From positions 1 through 36,405 of the IMG/VR virus record IMGVR_UViG_3300025010_001628: 36,405 bases of DNA. One strand, written 5' to 3'. Source of the stretch: a virus. The position numbers were made by a program, and so were the translations under genes. Below the pieces are notes generated by a model, which saw only the letters and a program-made list of their open reading frames with translations, made no database searches and was not told the DNA's origin. The stretch's first letter is position 1. Every line of letters begins with the position of its first letter. Shown in pieces: positions 1-7,790 of this stretch.

Positions 1-2
1 AA

Positions 3-563
3 TTAGAGTGGTTTCAATCAGACTCTTTGAAAGATTTGTCTGAGGAAAACTTAATAAAATTAAAGAACTCACTCATGCAGAATAATTTTGTTCAGCCGTT
101 TAATGTTTGGATTGATAAGAAAAAGAAAGTTTGGATTCTCGACGGTGTACATCGCGCAAAAGCAATGAAGCAATTGGAAACCGAAGGAGTGACAATTCCC
201 GAGATGCTTCCGGCAAACTTTGTTAAATGCGCAAACAAAAAAGAAGCTGCAAAGTTGGTACTTATCTATTCTTCGCTTTATGCAAAGTTAAATGAAATAG
301 GTTTACAAGAATTTCTTGATATTAATGAATTGTTTTATTCCGAGATCAAAGATGAAATTTGTTTAAGTGAGTTGGATTTAGATTATGATGTTGACCAACA
401 AAAAGCAAAAGAACATTTTGAGCTAAAAGAAATTGAATTAAAACCATATTCAAAAAGTCATGTTCTACTTTCATTCCATCCTGATAAACTTATTAAGCTA
501 CAACCGTTTTTAGACAAAATTCTTTTAGTTGAAGGCATTGAATATGAGCAAAGTTCAAACTGA
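3..563 (+). CDS. ParB-like nuclease-domain protein, 5' end outside window
   Basis: The frame is open to the left edge, so the true start lies before the window; about 186 residues are visible. The first ~75 visible residues fit a ParB/sulfiredoxin-type fold: a run ending NNFVQPFNVW, then WILDGVHRAKAMKQL, the equivalent of the ParB nucleotide-binding GxxR box (here DGVHR). The rest is helical and unassigned. Small phage proteins of this type often sit just before terminase genes, with methylase-like or other DNA-acting partners. It overlaps the next gene by 20 bp, so the two are probably translationally coupled. Whether it binds CTP, cuts DNA or acts in base modification cannot be told. Confidence 0.7.
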   Translation, partial: LEWFQSDSLKDLSEENLIKLKNSLMQNNFVQPFNVWIDKKKKVWILDGVHRAKAMKQLETEGVTIPEMLPANFVKCANKKEAAKLVLIYSSLYAKLNEIGLQEFLDINELFYSEIKDEICLSELDLDYDVDQQKAKEHFELKEIELKPYSKSHVLLSFHPDKLIKLQPFLDKILLVEGIEYEQSSN

Positions 564-1086
564 TAACTCCTACTTAGAATTAAAAATAGAAATGCGAGTT
601 AAGCATTTACCGCCCAAAGAATATATTTCTGTTCTCGATATTTATTCCGGTGATGGACTTATCTGGAATGCAGTTAAGAGCAGAACAAATAAAAAGATAA
701 CGGTGCTTAGAATAGATAGGAAACTTGATAAAAAAGGCGTATATCTAAAGGGGGATAATCTAAAATACTTGGATAGTATTGACTTAGATCAGTTTGATGT
801 TATTGATGTAGATGCCTATGTAATACCGTTCAAACAACTTAAAAATATTTTAGAACGTAATTATAAAGGAGTAGTTTTTATCACTTACATTCAATCGATG
901 TTTGGTGCTTTGCCAAAAGAAATGCTTATGCAATTAGGCTTTTCATCTGCAATGATAAAAAAAATACCGTCCATTTTTAATCAAAAAGGATTACAAAAAT
1001 TATTTGATTGGCTCTCAATTAAAGGGATAAAGAAAGTAAAGTACTATGACCTAAACAGAAAAAATTATTTAATCATTAATTATTGA
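544..1086 (+). CDS. SAM-dependent methyltransferase-like Rossmann protein
   Basis: This 180-residue protein starts at the ATG inside the end of the ParB-like gene; a TTG five codons upstream is also possible. VLDIYSGDGLIW near residue 30 looks like methyltransferase motif I (glycine-rich SAM loop). A strand ending in an acidic residue (VLRIDRK) and FDVIDVDAY, in the position of motif IV, follow. The length suits a minimal class I fold without a separate target-recognition domain. I do not see a DPPY or PCQ catalytic motif, so the substrate is unknown. It lies between a ParB-like protein and a radical SAM enzyme, which suggests one short operon. Confidence 0.55.
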   Translation: MSKVQTDNSYLELKIEMRVKHLPPKEYISVLDIYSGDGLIWNAVKSRTNKKITVLRIDRKLDKKGVYLKGDNLKYLDSIDLDQFDVIDVDAYVIPFKQLKNILERNYKGVVFITYIQSMFGALPKEMLMQLGFSSAMIKKIPSIFNQKGLQKLFDWLSIKGIKKVKYYDLNRKNYLIINY

Positions 1087-1096
1087 AAGGTGCAAT

Positions 1097-1909
1097 ATGA
1101 GTCTAATTTATGAACCAAAAGGGAAAGCAAGAGAATATTCTGCGCTTGCTTTGAACATTTATTCCGGCTGTGATCACGGCTGCTTTTATTGTTACGTTCC
1201 GCAAGTGATGAAATTTGTTAATGGTTATAAACACGAAGATGTAAAACTAAAAGCAAATTACATTGAACAGTTAAAAAAAGATGCCAAGAAATTTTCAAAC
1301 ACCGATAAACAAGTCCTCTTTTCATTCACAACCGATCCTTACTCACATTTTAATGATAAACATAAACTCACCAGACAAGCTCTTGAAATCCTTTTAGAAA
1401 ATAAAATACCGGTTTCAATTCTTTCCAAAGGCGGAAAAAGAATTCTGCAAGATATTGATCTATTCAAAAAATATGGCGAACACATAAAAATAGGAATGAC
1501 TTTAACCTATGTAGATGAAAAACAAAGTTTACAATCTGAAACTGGAGCCGCAATTCCTTTAGAAAGATTTTTAGTTTTGAATCACTTAAAAGAAAACGGT
1601 ATTAAAACCTGGGTAAGTTTAGAGCCGGTTATGGATGTTAGACAAACCTTGCAAATAATTAAGCTTACTCATTCTTACGTTGATCATTACAAAGTTGGTA
1701 AATTAAATCATGTAAACAATACAACAGATTGGCATAAATTTTTAGTTGATTCAGTTACACTTTTAAGAGAACTTGATAAAAAATTCTATGTGAAAAAAGA
1801 TTTAGCAAGCTACCAGAAAGATTTTTATTTAAGTCCTGATGAAACGGATATGGACTTATTGGCAGTAAAAGGCTGGAAGAAAAACGAATTTGCAACGCTC
1901 GCTTTATAA
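1097..1909 (+). CDS. Radical SAM protein, SPL-like family
   Basis: The 270-residue product carries the radical SAM cluster motif C-x3-C-x2-C (GCDHGCFYCY, residues ~24-33), preceded by LNIYSGC, as in spore-photoproduct-lyase-like radical SAM proteins. The rest resembles a TIM-barrel core: FSFTTDPY, SILSKGG and VSLEPVM are strand-end segments typical of this group. The cluster should bind [4Fe-4S] and cleave SAM to make a 5'-deoxyadenosyl radical. The substrate is not apparent. A GAAAGG ribosome site precedes the ATG. Its place after ParB-like and methyltransferase-like genes suggests action on nucleic acid or a modified base, but that is inference. Confidence 0.8.
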   Translation: MSLIYEPKGKAREYSALALNIYSGCDHGCFYCYVPQVMKFVNGYKHEDVKLKANYIEQLKKDAKKFSNTDKQVLFSFTTDPYSHFNDKHKLTRQALEILLENKIPVSILSKGGKRILQDIDLFKKYGEHIKIGMTLTYVDEKQSLQSETGAAIPLERFLVLNHLKENGIKTWVSLEPVMDVRQTLQIIKLTHSYVDHYKVGKLNHVNNTTDWHKFLVDSVTLLRELDKKFYVKKDLASYQKDFYLSPDETDMDLLAVKGWKKNEFATLAL

Positions 1910-1933
1910 AATGACTGTCAACTAACTCATGTT

Positions 1934-2584
1934 ATGCCGAAAAAAAACGCTGCTGAAACTCCGGACAAAAAACAGAATTACGCAACCGCTAAACAAATTG
2001 CGGCGGTGCTTAAAGTTAATGAGTACGAGGTTAAGACCTTCATCAAAAAAGGCATGCCGAAAGTTGCAGCGAATAAATTTAATCTTATCGAGTGTGTTCA
2101 CTGGTATCTCGATTATCAAAAATACTGGCGCGACCGCCGCACAATTACAGAGATCGCTGATATGTTAGGAATTACAGAACGCTGGCTCAATCGTTTGGTA
2201 GTTGAAAAAGGAATTCCGAAAGAAGCGCGCGGAGTCTATTTACTTAGCCAGACAATCTTAGCGTACATAAATTTTCTGAAAGAACAAATTAAAAACGCCG
2301 CAGATGGAGAAAGCAGTTTAACGGATGAAAGAAAACGATTGCTAAGGATGCAAGCAAACCGTGTTGAAATGGATCTGTTGGAAAAACAAAAACAACTTGT
2401 ACCGGTAACGCTTATGGAAAAAGTATTTCTTGAATTCACAGTTTTGTACGGCAAGAAATTAGATGCGCTCCCGGGAACGATCCTTAACAAACTCTTTGCT
2501 TGCAAAACCAAAGAAGAGATGCTGCACATTTTGCAGAACCAAATTCACAAAACAAAAACGGAACTTAGTACAGTTAAGAATTAA
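1934..2584 (+). CDS. Terminase small subunit (Nu1-like)
   Basis: The 216-residue protein has two helix-turn-helix-like segments (ATAKQIAAVLKVNEYEVKTF near residue 20 and ITEIADMLGITERWLNRLV near residue 70). A charged helix follows, with RLLRMQANRVEMDLLEKQ, the usual oligomerisation helix of phage Nu1-type small terminases, and then LVP. It should recognise the packaging site on phage DNA and recruit the large subunit at 3754. Six small genes lie between the two subunits, which is more than usual. The ATG at 1934 was chosen because it begins the conserved part; an ATG at 1929 is in another frame. Confidence 0.8.
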   Translation: MPKKNAAETPDKKQNYATAKQIAAVLKVNEYEVKTFIKKGMPKVAANKFNLIECVHWYLDYQKYWRDRRTITEIADMLGITERWLNRLVVEKGIPKEARGVYLLSQTILAYINFLKEQIKNAADGESSLTDERKRLLRMQANRVEMDLLEKQKQLVPVTLMEKVFLEFTVLYGKKLDALPGTILNKLFACKTKEEMLHILQNQIHKTKTELSTVKN

Positions 2585-2586
2585 AG

Positions 2587-2601
2587 TCCGCCTCTGGCGG
2601 A
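2587..2601. repeat. CCGCCTCTGGCGG hairpin, copy 1
   Basis: TCCGCC-TCT-GGCGGA forms a 6-bp stem with a three-base loop. It is followed directly by AGGAATTAGGA, which contains the ribosome site of the gene at 2613. Two near-identical copies occur at 14448 and 28211, each again followed by AGG. Confidence 0.75.
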
Positions 2602-2612
2602 AGGAATTAGGA

Positions 2613-2780
2613 ATGAAAACAAAGATCACTCAAAAACAAATTGCAGCCGTTAATAATTTCAAAAAGAGAATGCAGAAACTTGCTGATGAAAACGGAGGGA
2701 CTATTTCTGTTATTATGCAAACTAACGGCAAAGCAAAAGAAATTGTAATTGCAAAACCAAAGGAGAAACAAAATGATTAA
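2613..2780 (+). CDS. Small basic hypothetical protein (55 aa)
   Basis: A 55-residue lysine-rich protein begins at the ATG after AGGAATTAGGA. The frame is open further upstream into the terminase gene, but this ATG has the best ribosome site. No family recognised. It has a predicted N-terminal helix (TQKQIAAVNNFKKRMQKLA) followed by a short strand region (ISVIMQ). It overlaps the following gene by 8 bp, so it is part of the late operon between the terminase subunits. Confidence 0.6.
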   Translation: MKTKITQKQIAAVNNFKKRMQKLADENGGTISVIMQTNGKAKEIVIAKPKEKQND

Positions 2781-3099
2781 AGTAAAAATTAACCGGAACA
2801 TTATGAATGGTGGTATTGAGCTATTCATTTTTGAAGAAAGAGGGGATGGAAAATTTTCTGTAGCACTTCCCACACAACTCACATTCAAAACAATGGCTGA
2901 CGAAGAAGTTGCTCAAATAATAGAACCATCGCTGAAACTTCCCGGGAATATTGGACGCGCTTTATTGCAAGCATTTGCTGAAGCTCTTGACAAAGATGGG
3001 ATCAAAACCGATAAGGATGCAAAACTTCAAGGAACGATTGAGGCTACAAAATATCACTTGGAAGATTTGCGAACGTTATTGAAACTGAAGGAGAAGTAA
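2773..3099 (+). CDS. Hypothetical protein (108 aa)
   Basis: The ATG at 2773 follows AAAGGAGAAACAAA, a strong ribosome site; an upstream TTG at 2749 would add eight residues and is less likely. The protein has a beta-rich first half (ELFIFEERGDGKFSVAL) and a helical second half ending in EDLRTLLKLKEK. It is acidic and soluble, with no signal peptide or membrane segment. No family recognised. The next start lies 2 bp after its stop, so the genes are co-transcribed. Confidence 0.7.
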   Translation: MIKVKINRNIMNGGIELFIFEERGDGKFSVALPTQLTFKTMADEEVAQIIEPSLKLPGNIGRALLQAFAEALDKDGIKTDKDAKLQGTIEATKYHLEDLRTLLKLKEK

Positions 3100-3100
3100 A

Positions 3101-3394
3101 GTGGAAAATCTATCATGGCAAAAAGAAAAACCCGATTACGCTTGCGTATTCTTAACACGTTACAACGGCGAATACAACATTTGGAAATTTGTTTGGGAAC
3201 TCGGCGAACCACCGGAAACAGCCGAAGATCAAGAATCAAAATATTATTATCTCGCTTGGACAGATAAAGACGGAGATGAATGGGACGATATTGAAGAATG
3301 TACTTTTGATGAATACCTCATTTTAGAAATTCTCCCGACGATGGAAGAAGTCCATAAACAATGGACAGAAGCAATGCTGAAAACGATTGACTGA
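3101..3394 (+). CDS. Hypothetical acidic protein (97 aa), GTG start
   Basis: It starts with GTG, eight bases after the strong ribosome site GAAGGAGAAG at the end of the preceding gene. The protein is rich in Trp, Tyr and acidic residues (YYYLAWTDKDGDEWDDIEEC), giving a strongly negative middle section. A DNA-mimic role is conceivable but nothing else supports it. No family recognised. Confidence 0.65.
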   Translation: MENLSWQKEKPDYACVFLTRYNGEYNIWKFVWELGEPPETAEDQESKYYYLAWTDKDGDEWDDIEECTFDEYLILEILPTMEEVHKQWTEAMLKTID

Positions 3395-3420
3395 TATCTA
3401 AAAACTAAGGACTAACTACC

Positions 3421-3564
3421 ATGCCGATCTATGATTTCAAATGTCCGGAATGCAAAGAGAAAACGGAAGAGCTTGTAAAAGCCGATGAAAAACCGAAATG
3501 CAAAAAATGTAAAGTAGAATTAAAAAAACTTCCAAGCCGCTTTGGCTTTAAGATTGAAAACTAA
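3421..3564 (+). CDS. FmdB-type zinc-ribbon protein (47 aa)
   Basis: This short gene encodes a protein starting MPIYDFKCPECKEKTEELV, which is the FmdB/CxxC-SSSS zinc-ribbon opening: CPEC and then CKKC form a four-cysteine zinc site. Such proteins are small putative regulators; phage examples near terminase genes are common. The C-terminal tail (LPSRFGFKIEN) is short compared with cellular members. An AAGGA-like site precedes the ATG. Confidence 0.75.
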   Translation: MPIYDFKCPECKEKTEELVKADEKPKCKKCKVELKKLPSRFGFKIEN

Positions 3565-3576
3565 AAGGATAAAAAA

Positions 3577-3750
3577 ATGAAAAGTAAATCTTTTAAAAAA
3601 CTGTATAAGAGATTTCTAAAAACAAATGGCTCGCTGACTTTTATAAAAACAAAGGATTGCAATAAGCTCAAAATGAAAAGCATAATACCATTCCCTTTTG
3701 TTGATGAACTTGATCGGCTTGAACAAATAAAAAAGTTTAATGCTATTTAA
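3577..3750 (+). CDS. Hypothetical basic protein (57 aa)
   Basis: The ATG follows AAAAGGATAAAAAA. The 57-residue product is lysine-rich at the N-terminus and ends in a short amphipathic helix (VDELDRLEQIKKF). No family recognised. Its stop codon lies 3 bp before the terminase TTG start and in the same frame, so terminating ribosomes could restart there. Confidence 0.55.
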   Translation: MKSKSFKKLYKRFLKTNGSLTFIKTKDCNKLKMKSIIPFPFVDELDRLEQIKKFNAI

Positions 3751-3753
3751 TTC

Positions 3754-5757
3754 TTGTTCACCGATACCCAAATATTACAACGCCAAACCGATCTAATTCC
3801 GCAAGTAATTTTAGATAAAACTATTAGCGGTCTGTGGGATAAAATCCAGCTCACCATAAAACCGAAGCCGCGTATTACCGGCTCACAGTGGGCTGATCAG
3901 TTCCGGTATATGTCACCGGAGAGCTGTAACAAAGCGCGCCTTGGTGAGCCTAAATGGTCTCACGATGGTTTTGAATATGTTATTGAATTTGAAAACGCTT
4001 TTACTAATCCTGAAGTACGCGAAATAACCATAATGAAAAGTGGACAAACCGGCTTTACGGAAGCGATGCTTAACTGTGTTGGTTACGTTATTGATCAAGC
4101 GCCGGGACCGATGCTTATTCTTTATCCGACAGAAACAAATGCAAAAAGATTTTCAAAACGAAAATTACAGCCGATGCTTCGCGATACCCCGGTACTGCAC
4201 GGTAAAATTTCCGATCCCGATAAAAAAGACGGCAACAATTCAACACTTGAATTAACTTTCCCCGGCGGGTTCGCTTCGCTTGTATCTGCAAAAAGCGTGA
4301 ACAATCTTTCTATGCAAAGCATTATGTATCTATTAATTGATGAGAAAGATCGTATTGATAGAACAGCCGGTAATGAAGGTGACACAATCGAAATAGTTGT
4401 AAAACGTTTACAAGGTTTCCGGGAAGTTTCTAAACAGATAAATATTTCTACTCCCACAATTAAAGGTTCATCACGCATTGAAGCTGATTACGAACGAAGC
4501 AACAAACAAAAATTATTTCTTCCGTGTACAGAGTGCGGTAAATATCAAACATTAAAATTTGAGAACTTAAAAGGATGGAGAATTGATAAGAACAATTATA
4601 AACCGGAACTGACTTATTACGAATGTGAACACTGCCATGCGCATTTAACCGAACGCGATAAATATATAATGCTGCCGGAAGGGAAATGGATTGCCGATAA
4701 ACCGGAAATAATAAATCACTCGGGATTTATTATTAACGAACTTTATTCAACAATATCAACGTGGGAAGATGTGATCCGTCAATGGTTAAAATCAAAAGAT
4801 AATCCATTCACGCTGCAAACATTTATAAATATGGTGCTCGGTCAAACTTGGGAAGATGCCGAAGCCGATATTCCCGATAACGTATTAATGGCACGGCGTG
4901 AAGAATATACAAAAGAAAAACTACCGGAAGGGATTTGTTATTTAACCGCCGCCGGTGATGTGCAGAAAGATAGGATCGAGATCGGTGTTAAAGGCTGGGG
5001 AGTTGGTGAAGAAAGCTGGTTGATCGATTATCAAGTATTTAACGGCGATCCCGAAATGCCGTACAACACAAACGAAAATAATTTGTATTACCGCATAGAA
5101 CAATATTTAGATTCACGCTTTATGCACGAGAGCGGAATTTATTTGAAGATAAACGCCGCGGGAATTGATACCGGTTATGCTACTACCTCCGTACAGCGGT
5201 TTATTAAGCTGATGAACAAGCGCGGCAAACATTGGATATTCGCTTTGCAAGGCGATAAAGGTCAAGCCGGCGCGCCCATTATTAACCGCGGAACGATCAA
5301 TAATAAATTACGTGTTCGGCAGTTTGGAGTTGGAACAGCAACAGCAAAAAATATTATACACAGCCGCTTAATGGTTGATGAATACGGTCCCGGTTATATG
5401 CACTTCCCCGCAACGGTTGATGAAGAATATTTTAAGCAGCTTACTGCAGAACGGCAAATAACTAAATATGAAAAGGGTGTTGCAGTCGGTAAGAAGTGGA
5501 TTAAAGTAAGAAGCCGGAATGAAACGCTTGATGTTGAAGTCTATAACTTAGCCGCGCTTTATTTCCAGAACGTAAACCTTGAAGCGATCGCTTTACACTT
5601 CCAAAGTAAGATCGATGCGATGAAAGAAACCGCTGAAGAAGAAGAACAGAAAAAAGAAGTAAGAATTAAGAATGCAGAAGTAAGAAAAGAAATATCACGC
5701 CCGGCACGGCAAAAAGTAAATCCGATGTTCAAGAAAAATTATGTTACAAATAATTAG
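3754..5757 (+). CDS. Terminase large subunit, GpA family
   Basis: The 667-residue packaging ATPase-nuclease is lambda-GpA-like. The ATPase N-terminal half has a Walker A-like KSGQTGFTE (residues ~95-103) and Walker B LLIDEKDR (~193-200). A four-cysteine zinc element (C258, C261, C291, C294) is typical of GpA relatives. The nuclease half includes TAAGDVQKDRIEIGVKGW and AAGIDTGYAT with the expected acidic residues. Length is within the family range. The start is TTG with no clear ribosome site, which suggests coupling to the preceding gene. It pairs with the small subunit at 1934 and threads DNA into the prohead through the portal at 8151. Confidence 0.93.
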   Translation: MFTDTQILQRQTDLIPQVILDKTISGLWDKIQLTIKPKPRITGSQWADQFRYMSPESCNKARLGEPKWSHDGFEYVIEFENAFTNPEVREITIMKSGQTGFTEAMLNCVGYVIDQAPGPMLILYPTETNAKRFSKRKLQPMLRDTPVLHGKISDPDKKDGNNSTLELTFPGGFASLVSAKSVNNLSMQSIMYLLIDEKDRIDRTAGNEGDTIEIVVKRLQGFREVSKQINISTPTIKGSSRIEADYERSNKQKLFLPCTECGKYQTLKFENLKGWRIDKNNYKPELTYYECEHCHAHLTERDKYIMLPEGKWIADKPEIINHSGFIINELYSTISTWEDVIRQWLKSKDNPFTLQTFINMVLGQTWEDAEADIPDNVLMARREEYTKEKLPEGICYLTAAGDVQKDRIEIGVKGWGVGEESWLIDYQVFNGDPEMPYNTNENNLYYRIEQYLDSRFMHESGIYLKINAAGIDTGYATTSVQRFIKLMNKRGKHWIFALQGDKGQAGAPIINRGTINNKLRVRQFGVGTATAKNIIHSRLMVDEYGPGYMHFPATVDEEYFKQLTAERQITKYEKGVAVGKKWIKVRSRNETLDVEVYNLAALYFQNVNLEAIALHFQSKIDAMKETAEEEEQKKEVRIKNAEVRKEISRPARQKVNPMFKKNYVTNN

Positions 5758-5812
5758 GAATTAGGAATTAGGAATTAGAAATTTCGAGAGTAAAAAAAAG
5801 GAGAATTATATG
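5751..5812 (+). repeat. Duplicated spacer/leader, copy 1 (AATTAGG type)
   Basis: Repeats of GGAATTA run from the terminase stop codon, followed by GAAATTTCGAGAGTAAAAA and an AAGGAG ribosome site. Nearly the same ~58-bp stretch recurs at 6727-6785. The repeat includes the stop codon of the upstream gene, and both upstream proteins end in similar residues (NYVTNN and NYVTGNN). Confidence 0.75.
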
Positions 5813-6367
5813 AGTTGTACAGAAATATTTGGCTTTAATAAAAAAGGTGATGCTTATAAGTTGGGGGAAATAGGCAATGCCTTTAAAGGAGCTATGATGG
5901 TATGGAATTACTTGGATAAAAAGTATTTACCTAAATACTATCCCGAGTGGGCTAAAGTGCTAAATGGAAGTAAGGATGAATTATATTATAGAACATCTGA
6001 TTCAGAAGAAATAAAAAAGATATGGGCATTATTTAAAAGTGATAAAATTGCTCTTACAGATAAAATAGTTTTGGGTTCAACCTTTGACAACGTAATTGTA
6101 AAAAAAGAAAACATTTCGAAATTATTAAAAACGTTTAGAGAGTTTGAAGGTGAAACATCCTTAAAAGAACAAGCCGATTTAATTGAAAAAGCAGTTGAAC
6201 AAAACAATAATTTAATAGCAGTAGCTTGGAATCAGACATCTATTAATGGTGATAATTGGACTAATTACCATTATGATGATGCAAAAGATGAGTATAGTCC
6301 GTACAATATTTTCAAAGATACTGGACATTGGGAATTATTTGAAGAGTATAAAAATGTTGGTGACTAA
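5810..6367 (+). CDS. Hypothetical accessory protein (185 aa)
   Basis: The protein is acidic and soluble, rich in Trp and Tyr, with no signal peptide or membrane segment. It begins MSCTEIFGFNKKGDAYK and has a helical centre (ISKLLKTFREFEGETSLKEQ). No family recognised. It opens the accessory block between terminase and gpW, where lambda-type phages have little or nothing, so it is likely cargo rather than a virion protein. A strong AAAAGGAGAATTAT ribosome site precedes the ATG. Confidence 0.6.
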   Translation: MSCTEIFGFNKKGDAYKLGEIGNAFKGAMMVWNYLDKKYLPKYYPEWAKVLNGSKDELYYRTSDSEEIKKIWALFKSDKIALTDKIVLGSTFDNVIVKKENISKLLKTFREFEGETSLKEQADLIEKAVEQNNNLIAVAWNQTSINGDNWTNYHYDDAKDEYSPYNIFKDTGHWELFEEYKNVGD

Positions 6368-6369
6368 TT

Positions 6370-6397
6370 ACTTTATACTTTTAACTTTATACTCGCA
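6370..6397. repeat. Paired 14-bp repeat, copy 1
   Basis: Two tandem units, ACTTTATACTTTTA and ACTTTATACTCGCA, lie directly before the gene at 6401. A more perfect pair of the same unit lies before the ParB-like gene at 30919. Confidence 0.6.
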
Positions 6398-6400
6398 ACT

Positions 6401-6733
6401 ATGAAAGAAATCTACAAAAAGAAAATGGATATAGACCCCGGCAACAGCGAAAAGCTGCTGGGGGTTACAAATCCCACCCGCTTTGTAAATGATCTTTTAG
6501 AAAAATATTTTGATGAAGAAATTATCGCGCTTAACAAAGCAAACAAAAAAATGATAGATGCAGTAATAGACCAAGGCTTAAACAAATCTGTTGAAGAAGT
6601 AGTAAACCAACTGCTGAGTGAGATTGAAATAGAAGTGCAGAAAGAAATCCCGAAAACAAAAATAGTCCTCGGCAAAAAAACAAAAACAAGAATTGTGCAG
6701 AAACAACCGAACTACGTTACGGGAAATAATTAG
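6401..6733 (+). CDS. Hypothetical helical protein (110 aa)
   Basis: A mostly alpha-helical 110-residue protein with amphipathic segments (FVNDLLEKYFDEEI, VEEVVNQLLSEIEIEV) and a basic tail (KTKTRIVQKQ). No family recognised; helices of this kind could pack into a dimer or pair with another small protein. There is no good ribosome site; the paired 14-bp repeats fill the leader. It is the second gene of the accessory block. Confidence 0.55.
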   Translation: MKEIYKKKMDIDPGNSEKLLGVTNPTRFVNDLLEKYFDEEIIALNKANKKMIDAVIDQGLNKSVEEVVNQLLSEIEIEVQKEIPKTKIVLGKKTKTRIVQKQPNYVTGNN

Positions 6734-6785
6734 GAATTACGAATTAGGAATTAGAAATTTGGAAAGTAAAAAAAGGAATGTTATG
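6727..6785 (+). repeat. Duplicated spacer/leader, copy 2 (AATTAGG type)
   Basis: Near-identical to 5751-5812: stop codon, GGAATTA repeats, GAAATTTGGAAAGTAAAAA and then an AAGGAATG ribosome region. The genes at 5810 and 6401 lie between the two copies, as expected if they came in as a unit by duplication or recombination at the spacer. Confidence 0.75.
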
Positions 6786-7121
6786 AAACTAAAAAAAGGT
6801 CAATTGATAATAGTAACCATGAATACTTATGATCCTGAAAAAATAGATTGGGTAATTACACCAAATTCTAATATTGATACTGATATTTTAATCAAAAAAT
6901 TTATGGAAAAACCTGCATCGGAAAGAGGGGCTCATTCAAAATACATGCAGAAATTAAATCCTGATAAAGTTATTTCTTTTTCCTTAGATGAGTTTATGAA
7001 ATGGCTCGTTAAAGAAAAAATTATTACTAAGAAAAAGTTTGTTGAAATAGTGGAGTGTGAAGACTTAACAAATGAATTCAAACAAACTTTCCGCTTGGCG
7101 AAAGATGTTTATGGAGATTAA
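6783..7121 (+). CDS. Hypothetical protein (112 aa)
   Basis: The start is the ATG that follows the duplicated leader (AAAAAAGGAATGTT); the frame is open upstream but that part is spacer repeat. The protein begins MKLKKGQLIIVTMNTYDPE, a beta-strand opening, and continues with helices (FSLDEFMKWLVKEKII). It is soluble and near neutral. No family recognised. It is followed by a ~160-bp gap that contains the promoter of the next unit. Confidence 0.6.
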   Translation: MKLKKGQLIIVTMNTYDPEKIDWVITPNSNIDTDILIKKFMEKPASERGAHSKYMQKLNPDKVISFSLDEFMKWLVKEKIITKKKFVEIVECEDLTNEFKQTFRLAKDVYGD

Positions 7122-7203
7122 TATTTCTACAAACCAAAAGGTTAATTCCTAACAATTTTTATGCCAAAAACCCGTAAAAAAAGGTAAAAATAATTAAAAT
7201 AAT

Positions 7204-7234
7204 CCTTGACATTAATGTCAAGGTACACTATATT
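7204..7234 (+). promoter_or_regulatory. Promoter with palindromic operator
   Basis: TTGACA (7206-7211), a 17-base spacer and TATATT (7229-7234) form a near-ideal sigma-70 type promoter. The 20-base sequence CCTTGACATTAATGTCAAGG (7204-7223) is a perfect palindrome covering the -35 box, as an operator would. The gene at 7286 begins about 50 bases downstream. The same -35, spacer length and -10 recur at the early promoter at 25978. Confidence 0.75.
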
Positions 7235-7285
7235 AGAGTAGTTCTTTTAACAAATTATTCAAACGACAACTTATCGGAGTACAAA

Positions 7286-7570
7286 ATGACATTATATGCA
7301 GTTTTAACAAAAAACCAAGCTCGTTATTTAGCGAACTATATAGCGAAAACGAAAAGTGGAGCAATAGCAAGTAACAGCAACTATTCTGCGACGTCAACAC
7401 GCATAACAGCTACCGCTAAATATTTTGAAAATGACAAAAAAAATGTTTTAATCGGGATTAATTCAAATTACGTCGCAGATGTAATTGATGAATTGCCGGA
7501 AAAATATAAAAAATTTTCCTGGTCTAAAATTGATGGTTGGGATTTAGATTCTTATCTGCACGATAATTAA
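7286..7570 (+). CDS. Moron-like hypothetical protein (94 aa)
   Basis: A 94-residue protein starting MTLYAVLTKNQARYLANYI, with a Ser/Thr-rich middle (ASNSNYSATSTRITATAKYF) and an acidic end. No membrane segment and no family recognised. It is the first gene behind a dedicated promoter, inside the late region, and its unit is closed by a terminator at 7766. That layout is typical of lysogenic-conversion or superinfection-exclusion genes. A CGGAG ribosome site lies before the ATG. Confidence 0.6.
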   Translation: MTLYAVLTKNQARYLANYIAKTKSGAIASNSNYSATSTRITATAKYFENDKKNVLIGINSNYVADVIDELPEKYKKFSWSKIDGWDLDSYLHDN

Positions 7571-7579
7571 GATAAACAA

Positions 7580-7765
7580 ATGAAGATTGAACAAACATTT
7601 AACATCACCGATTTTGCCGCGATAAAAAAATGTTCGCGGCAAACCGTTTACACCGCGCTCGATAAACTCGACCGCGATGCAAAAGGAAAAATTATTTGGA
7701 ATGCCAAATCAAAAAAGTGGCAGCCGGAGAAAACTCACACACCGAAAAAATTTATAAAACTTTAA
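7580..7765 (+). CDS. Small HTH-like protein (61 aa)
   Basis: The first 35 residues read as a helix-turn-helix (FAAIKKCSRQTVYTALDKL), followed by a short basic wing-like tail (KIIWNAKSKKWQPEKTH). It lies 9 bp after the gene at 7286 and in the same promoter-terminator unit, so it could be the repressor acting on the 20-bp palindrome at 7204. That link is inference. No named family. Confidence 0.55.
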   Translation: MKIEQTFNITDFAAIKKCSRQTVYTALDKLDRDAKGKIIWNAKSKKWQPEKTHTPKKFIKL

Positions 7766-7790
7766 CCCGCTCCCGCGGGAATTTTTATTT
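7766..7790 (+). terminator. Rho-independent-like terminator of the moron unit
   Basis: CCCGC-TCCC-GCGGG forms a short GC stem immediately after the stop codon and is followed by AATTTTTATTT. The stem is only 5 bp, so strength is uncertain, but the position after the two-gene unit fits. Confidence 0.6.
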
